A DNA stretch of 8,350 bases, from positions 1 to 8,350 of the forward strand of contig JAPLYF010000002.1 of NCBI GenBank assembly GCA_026395675.1, in the 5' to 3' direction. A program made the position numbers and the translations under genes. Under the pieces are notes generated by a model. The model searched no databases. It saw only the letters and a list, made by a program, of their open reading frames with translations, and had not been told where the DNA came from. Positions 4,250 through 8,350 of the stretch are shown here, one piece after another. This stretch comes from Candidatus Parcubacteria bacterium (GTDB lineage Bacteria; Patescibacteriota; Patescibacteriia; CAIXNZ01). The first letter of the stretch is position 1. Every line of letters begins with the position of its first letter.

Positions 4250-5029
4250 ATGGAGCAAGATTTAGAACAAAAAATTATCCAGGCCAATATTGAGCTGCAT
4301 CAAAAGTCAGCCCAGTATTATGATCAAATTCATCCGGAAATATTCAATAAAAACGAGCAGAATTTGATTGAAAATATTTTAAGCCAAGCCATAAGCCAGA
4401 TTAAAAAGGATAAAATTAATGTTTTGGATTTAGGCGCGGGTACTGGCAATATTACTTTAAAGCTGCTTGATAATGAAAAAGTGGGCTCAGTTGTGGCTGT
4501 TGATTTATCCAAAGAAATGCTCGATGAATTAGAAAAAAAAGCAGGTCAAAATCCTAAACTGAAAATAGCCAATAAGCCGGCAGATATTTTTCTAATGGAT
4601 GATGATTCAAAATACGATTTAATAGTAATTAGTTCTGTTTTGCACCACTTGCCTGATTATTTCCAGACCATTGCCACGGTTTTGGAGAAATTAGATGATG
4701 GTGGGGTCTTTATTATTTTTCATGAGCCGACTGGTGAAAAGTCAAAGCTGATTAGTTTTTTAGAATGGTTGGACAGCAGAATTTTCGTGAATTTGTTTTT
4801 ACCGCAAGATATTAAAAAAGTTGCTAAAAGTTTGGACCATACATATTCGGATTATCATGTTTATCATAAATTTGATTTGGCTGGCGTGAAAAAATTTTTT
4901 GAAGAGGAAGAGGATATTGAAATAATATTTTTCAAAAAACACAATACTTTTGACTTGTTACCTTTTCGCTGGTTAGGCAAAACAATACCCGCTAAAAACA
5001 ATTTCATTTTGGCAGTTAGGAAGAAATAA
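4250..5029 (+). CDS. Class I SAM-dependent methyltransferase
   Basis: A 259-aa soluble protein with a Rossmann-type methyltransferase core. Motif I is VLDLGAGTGNITLKLL (58-73), the glycine-rich loop binding S-adenosylmethionine. Acidic D85 in VVAVDLS ends strand 2 and should bind the ribose. YDLIVISSVLHHLPD (122-136) matches motif IV with the common HHL segment, and GGVFIIFHEP (151-160) is the next strand. The C-terminal 90 residues lack a recognised substrate domain, so the target (small molecule, lipid or other) cannot be stated. It resembles the UbiE/Methyltransf_11 and _25 groups in motif layout only. There is no membrane segment. It is the only rightward gene in the window, transcribed alone and converging on the surface operon. 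Confidence 0.88.
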   Translation: MEQDLEQKIIQANIELHQKSAQYYDQIHPEIFNKNEQNLIENILSQAISQIKKDKINVLDLGAGTGNITLKLLDNEKVGSVVAVDLSKEMLDELEKKAGQNPKLKIANKPADIFLMDDDSKYDLIVISSVLHHLPDYFQTIATVLEKLDDGGVFIIFHEPTGEKSKLISFLEWLDSRIFVNLFLPQDIKKVAKSLDHTYSDYHVYHKFDLAGVKKFFEEEEDIEIIFFKKHNTFDLLPFRWLGKTIPAKNNFILAVRKK

Positions 5030-5030
5030 A

Positions 5031-5165
5031 AAAAGACAAACCGTCTTGGTGTCATTCAGAGCCCTTCGCTTTGCTCAGGGCAGGCTCCGCGAATATTTTA
5101 AGGAGCTCCACGGAGTTTATCTTGAACGCAGTGAAGGATTCTGAATGACGGTTTGTCTCTTTTTT
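5031..5165. terminator. Palindromic repeat serving as bidirectional terminator
   Basis: GACAAACCGTC (5035-5045) is the exact inverse of GACGGTTTGTC (5147-5157), flanked by an A-run on the left and CTCTTTTTT on the right, so each strand ends its stem with U. Nested inside, GTCATTCAGA (5051-5060) pairs with TCTGAATGAC (5140-5149), and CCTTC (5063-5067) with GAAGG (5133-5137). The GAC at 5147-5149 can pair with either GTC, giving two alternative folds. The GTCATTC...GAATGAC edge with a GC-rich centre resembles a dispersed repeat family I recall from many bacterial genomes. It separates convergent genes, and its right-hand T-run overlaps the stop codon of the minus-strand gene. Confidence 0.75.
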
Positions 5166-7023
5166 ATTCTATAACCCTATTTAAACTTTCATCTGGGAAA
5201 ATAGAAATTGAAATATTTTTCCCATTGGCGGACAAAAAGGATTTAGTTTCTGAATCAGTAGCTGTGGCTGAAATATTGGTTAGTAAAAGCGGGCTTTTGC
5301 CAACCTGATCCTTGGTTGGGGTAAGAGCCAATTGAATGCGCGCTTCTGGTGCAGGCACAAAAATGCCGGCAAAAGCAGTGATAGAATCAACTTGCCATTC
5401 GATTTGTCTTGTTTTTTCACTATAACTGATTTGGTTGCCATCAGTGACGTTATAGATATTAGTAAATTCAATGCCCGCTGGAATAGCGGCAGTTACTTTT
5501 AAATTCGTTATTTTATTTACAGTATTATTTATTCTGATGATTGCCCAGTAAGAAGTATATTCGCCAACTTTGGGCGGCACACTGCCGACACCAATCTGGT
5601 CTCCCTGGGGTGTATAGAAAATGCCCTGAGTGTTTAAAGCTAGAGTAGAATTAATTTTGGTATAAAACGGCGAATTTTCAATCGTAAGCCGGTTTTTTTC
5701 AACCGAATCATCATAGGAAGCAAAAATTCTCGCCTCGATTTGAAAACCATTTTCCTGATAATTTTTAAATTCAATGCTGTTTTTAGTGGTAACCTCAATA
5801 GGCAAGGAATTTTCCTGGCCAGGTTCTATTTTAGCTAATTTGTTATAGTCATTTTGATTTAAACTTAGATGATTCGGCCCTGCAACATATTCACCATTTA
5901 AGTTTAAGCCCAATTCAACATTTCCCAGGGCATAGCTTTCGTTATTTTTATAATGCAGAGTGTAAATAGTTTTTGCGCCAGGACTGAGTGATAGATTTTT
6001 TTCTGTTTCAATAAAACTTAGTTCTAATTTAGAAAAAGCCAAAGGAGCAGTATTTTGGACTTCACTAAATAAATATTCTGCCTGATCATAGTCAGCCCAA
6101 ATTTTGGTTTGGAAATTTAGATCTTTTATTTTTTCACCGTAGATCTTGCCATTGAAGATGTAAAAATTTTCTTGGCCTGCTTTAAATTTGCCGACTAGAT
6201 AAGTTTGGTCGTTTAAGGGTTCGCCCAGGTCAGTATTTTTTAAGGAAAAATTTTCAGGCCAGATCATGCTAATTTTTAATTTATCTAAATTAAGTTCAGA
6301 ATTATTTTTTAAGCCAATTTTCACAGTGAAAGGATTAGTGGCAATTATTTTAGCAGGCAAGTCAATTGTTGTTTTTAAGACAGAATCCTTTAATTGAAAT
6401 TCCTGACTAAAAAATTCCTGACGGGTTTGGCCATATTTATTTTTATAATTAATAACAGTTAAAAATTCTTGTTTTTCGTCAAAATTGCCCAAGAGCATGC
6501 CCTTAATTTCAAATTGGCCAAAGGCCTTGGCAGCCAGTTCCCCAATTTTCAGTGAATTGGTTTTTTGATCAAAATCAGGTGGTGAAAATTCCGCGTTATG
6601 CAAGCTGGCAGGCGTTTTAATAACCAAGATCAAATCCTCTAATGGATCATTGGTTGTATTAGCGCAAGTAATATTAAATTTGGTTGTTTGCCCGTTAATT
6701 AAATCAACCGGAACAGAGGCAACTTTTAAATCAATAAGATTAACTTTTTTATAACGGCTGAAAACAAAAATATTTAAAAGCACAGCTGCCAAAATTATAA
6801 CAATTAGAGCCAAAGTAATATCAGTTATTAATAAAAATATATTTTCGCGATAATGCTTTTGGTAGCGTTTTTTTACTGGCTCCACAAAGACATTCAAGGT
6901 GAATTTGCCGATTTTATTAATTCTAAGATTGCCGATTTTGTTTGGTTGCTTTTGAGCAGGTTGGACTTCAAGCGGCCGGCCTTCAACTTTGACTAGCTTA
7001 TTTTTTTGTTCATCTTTGTCCAT
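5164..7023 (-). CDS. Single-pass membrane protein with large extracytoplasmic beta-sandwich region
   Basis: A 619-aa protein with a basic cytoplasmic segment (1-60, rich in Lys, Gln and Pro), one transmembrane helix at about 62-88, then some 530 residues outside. The outer part alternates beta-strand-like stretches with conserved N/D-rich turns and appears to hold about four Ig-like or DUF11-like domains, roughly 98-215, 216-325, 330-450 and 455-605. The last has the typical VTAAIPAGIEF...IEWQVDSI pattern of DUF11-type repeats. Such domains build surface stalks or adhesion scaffolds; a precise role cannot be given. It lacks a sortase motif and is anchored by its N-terminal helix. It starts 25 nt after the FG-GAP gene in the same direction, so the two are likely an operon. 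No Shine-Dalgarno is visible. Confidence 0.75.
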   Translation of the reverse strand: MDKDEQKNKLVKVEGRPLEVQPAQKQPNKIGNLRINKIGKFTLNVFVEPVKKRYQKHYRENIFLLITDITLALIVIILAAVLLNIFVFSRYKKVNLIDLKVASVPVDLINGQTTKFNITCANTTNDPLEDLILVIKTPASLHNAEFSPPDFDQKTNSLKIGELAAKAFGQFEIKGMLLGNFDEKQEFLTVINYKNKYGQTRQEFFSQEFQLKDSVLKTTIDLPAKIIATNPFTVKIGLKNNSELNLDKLKISMIWPENFSLKNTDLGEPLNDQTYLVGKFKAGQENFYIFNGKIYGEKIKDLNFQTKIWADYDQAEYLFSEVQNTAPLAFSKLELSFIETEKNLSLSPGAKTIYTLHYKNNESYALGNVELGLNLNGEYVAGPNHLSLNQNDYNKLAKIEPGQENSLPIEVTTKNSIEFKNYQENGFQIEARIFASYDDSVEKNRLTIENSPFYTKINSTLALNTQGIFYTPQGDQIGVGSVPPKVGEYTSYWAIIRINNTVNKITNLKVTAAIPAGIEFTNIYNVTDGNQISYSEKTRQIEWQVDSITAFAGIFVPAPEARIQLALTPTKDQVGKSPLLLTNISATATDSETKSFLSANGKNISISIFPDESLNRVIE

Positions 7024-7048
7024 ATAGTTATTTTAGCAAAAATTTAGG

Positions 7049-8350
7049 TTATTTACTTTTAAGATTTAGAGCCGTAGTAAAAGTGTCCGGTGAAGCAGCC
7101 AAAATTTCTTTAATGCCATCACTGTTCAAGTCATTAAGAATTACGCGTACGCCAGTGATAGAATTTTTGTCAAAAGCCCAAAAGCCAGGATTGATCGGCT
7201 GAAACTTGCTATTAAAAATGCGCACTTGTGAGCTGCCGCCATAACCAGCGCCGGTCACAATTTCATCAAGACCATTACCATCAATATCGCCGCAGGCAAC
7301 ATTAACTCCGCCACGGAAATTTTTGTCATAGGCAAAAAAACCGCCAGATAAAACCTTGCCATTTTTATCAAAAATCCTGATTTGTGGTCCGCCCATAAAA
7401 CCAGTGCCAGTCACGATTTCCTTATTACCATTGCCAGTCAGATCGCCAACCGCTACATTAACGCCGCCCAGGTAACTTTTTGCATAAGCATAAAAGCCAG
7501 AACCTTGGGCCAGCCCCTGATAATTAAATATTTTAACTAGTGGCGCATAACCTTTCATTGTGCCGGTTACTATTTCGTAATAACCGTCATTATCAAAATC
7601 CGTTAAAGCAAAATTAAGTCCCTTACTATAATTTTGCCCATACGGGTAGAAGTTATTTAAAATCTTGTTATTTGAATCATAAATTGTAATTTTGCTGGAG
7701 TCGGCCACAATAATTTCGGTCTGCCCGTCTTTATTGATGTCTTTAAGAGCCACCATGGTATTGCCTTTATATTGTTTGTTATAGGTAAAAAAGCCATTTC
7801 TTAAGGAGTTACCATTTTTATCAAAAATGCGGACAAAGGCGCCGTTATAATAAGGACTGTTCTTAATTTCATCAACGCGCCTTAAAAGGATGATGCCATC
7901 GGTAGGTTCAAGGGTAAGAGTTTTGATGATAGCGCCATTATTAGTTGCTTGATCCTGTAAACCTTTAATTTTTTCAAAATCAGCGGTCAGGGATATTTTT
8001 TGTTTAGTTGAGGTTGAATTGACTAAGCTTACGCCATTTTGGAAGTCGCGCTGCCAAACACCGGGTTTTAAATCAGAAGAAGTTTGATCTAAAAGGTTTT
8101 TTGCCCCAGACACTGAGTTTCCGAGATAAATATTATATTCGTCATACCACCAGACCTTGTCATGACCCAAATCACCAAAATCAAAACTATAATAACCATT
8201 GCCTATCAAAGCTGAGGCTAAACCAAAACGAAAAGTTTGGTAATCAGTGGCAGCGCCTTGATTTTTAGTCGTGGCATTAATAATAAAATACTGAGGAGTA
8301 TAACCTAAATCGGCATTTAAATAGTTTTTCATGCTGCCCAGCCAGCCGCC
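7049..8350 (-). CDS. Partial glycoside-hydrolase-like protein with five FG-GAP (VCBS-type) blades
   Basis: The frame is open to the right edge (six codons, G-G-W-L-G-S, precede the first internal ATG at 8332), so the gene is most likely 5'-truncated by the window and that ATG need not be the start. Counting from it, residues 33-108 hold aromatic and glycine-rich segments (WWYDEYN, GVWQRDFQNGVSLVN) that resemble the end of hypothetical glycoside hydrolase barrels such as the GHL15 group; this is a memory-based match. Residues 165-415 are five blades with Ca-binding-type loops at D198, D245, D297, D349 and D401, spaced 47, 52, 52 and 52 residues, each followed by an EIV or EIL strand. These form a beta-propeller-like surface domain. 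It is expected to be extracellular and leads the operon with the 619-aa membrane protein. Confidence 0.8.
   Translation of the reverse strand, partial: GGWLGSMKNYLNADLGYTPQYFIINATTKNQGAATDYQTFRFGLASALIGNGYYSFDFGDLGHDKVWWYDEYNIYLGNSVSGAKNLLDQTSSDLKPGVWQRDFQNGVSLVNSTSTKQKISLTADFEKIKGLQDQATNNGAIIKTLTLEPTDGIILLRRVDEIKNSPYYNGAFVRIFDKNGNSLRNGFFTYNKQYKGNTMVALKDINKDGQTEIIVADSSKITIYDSNNKILNNFYPYGQNYSKGLNFALTDFDNDGYYEIVTGTMKGYAPLVKIFNYQGLAQGSGFYAYAKSYLGGVNVAVGDLTGNGNKEIVTGTGFMGGPQIRIFDKNGKVLSGGFFAYDKNFRGGVNVACGDIDGNGLDEIVTGAGYGGSSQVRIFNSKFQPINPGFWAFDKNSITGVRVILNDLNSDGIKEILAASPDTFTTALNLKSK

Noticed and set aside
1..8350. Alternative genetic code with TGA read as glycine, known in some CPR groups
   Set aside because: All identified genes are complete under the standard code, and every visible gene stop is TAA with no internal TGA.
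1..8350. CRISPR array or complete insertion sequence
   Set aside because: No regularly spaced direct repeats of 24-40 nt and no transposase gene are present; the repeats are all palindromic and dispersed.

Overview
The window reads as a low-GC bacterial chromosome segment using the standard genetic code. Every gene end that can be seen is a TAA stop. Compact intergenic regions rich in palindromes, a trigger factor, and large surface proteins with FG-GAP repeats and DUF11-like folds together suggest a Candidatus Patescibacteria (CPR) or similar environmental lineage. That placement is inference; no marker here settles it.

Layout, left to right. Positions 1-270 are non-coding and hold a probable minus-strand terminator (101-131), an outward-facing extended -10 promoter (72-80) and a pair of related hairpins (172-216). 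A YfcE-type metallophosphoesterase follows (271-771, minus). Next comes a two-gene minus-strand cassette: a 66-aa orphan (942-1142) and a three-pass membrane protein with a duplicated, cysteine-paired C-terminal module (1187-1828). Each cassette gene is preceded by the same hairpin plus A7 plus AAGGAGG leader. These are the only strong Shine-Dalgarno sites in the window. A TTGACT-N17-TATCAT promoter drives the cassette. Positions 1930-2182 hold tandem long palindromes that can end trigger factor transcription.

Trigger factor (tig, 2183-3493, minus) has a leader of about 230 nt with REP-like hairpins and a TTGACA-N17-TATTAT promoter. Upstream of it is a strong multi-branched terminator and a short gene for a secreted four-cysteine peptide (3892-4127, minus). 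That gene appears to be one base short in its A-run next to the start codon. A divergent promoter pair then separates it from a class I SAM-dependent methyltransferase (4250-5029, plus) that is predicted to be leaderless.

The methyltransferase converges on a two-gene minus-strand surface operon across a palindromic bidirectional terminator (5031-5165). The operon encodes a partial protein joining the end of a probable glycoside-hydrolase-like domain to five FG-GAP blades (7049-8350, running off the right edge) and, 25 nt downstream, a single-pass membrane-anchored protein with a large extracytoplasmic beta-sandwich region (5164-7023). The likely theme is cell-surface and envelope proteins embedded among housekeeping genes. 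The least familiar material is the cassette at 942-1929 and the broken secreted-peptide gene at 3892-4127.
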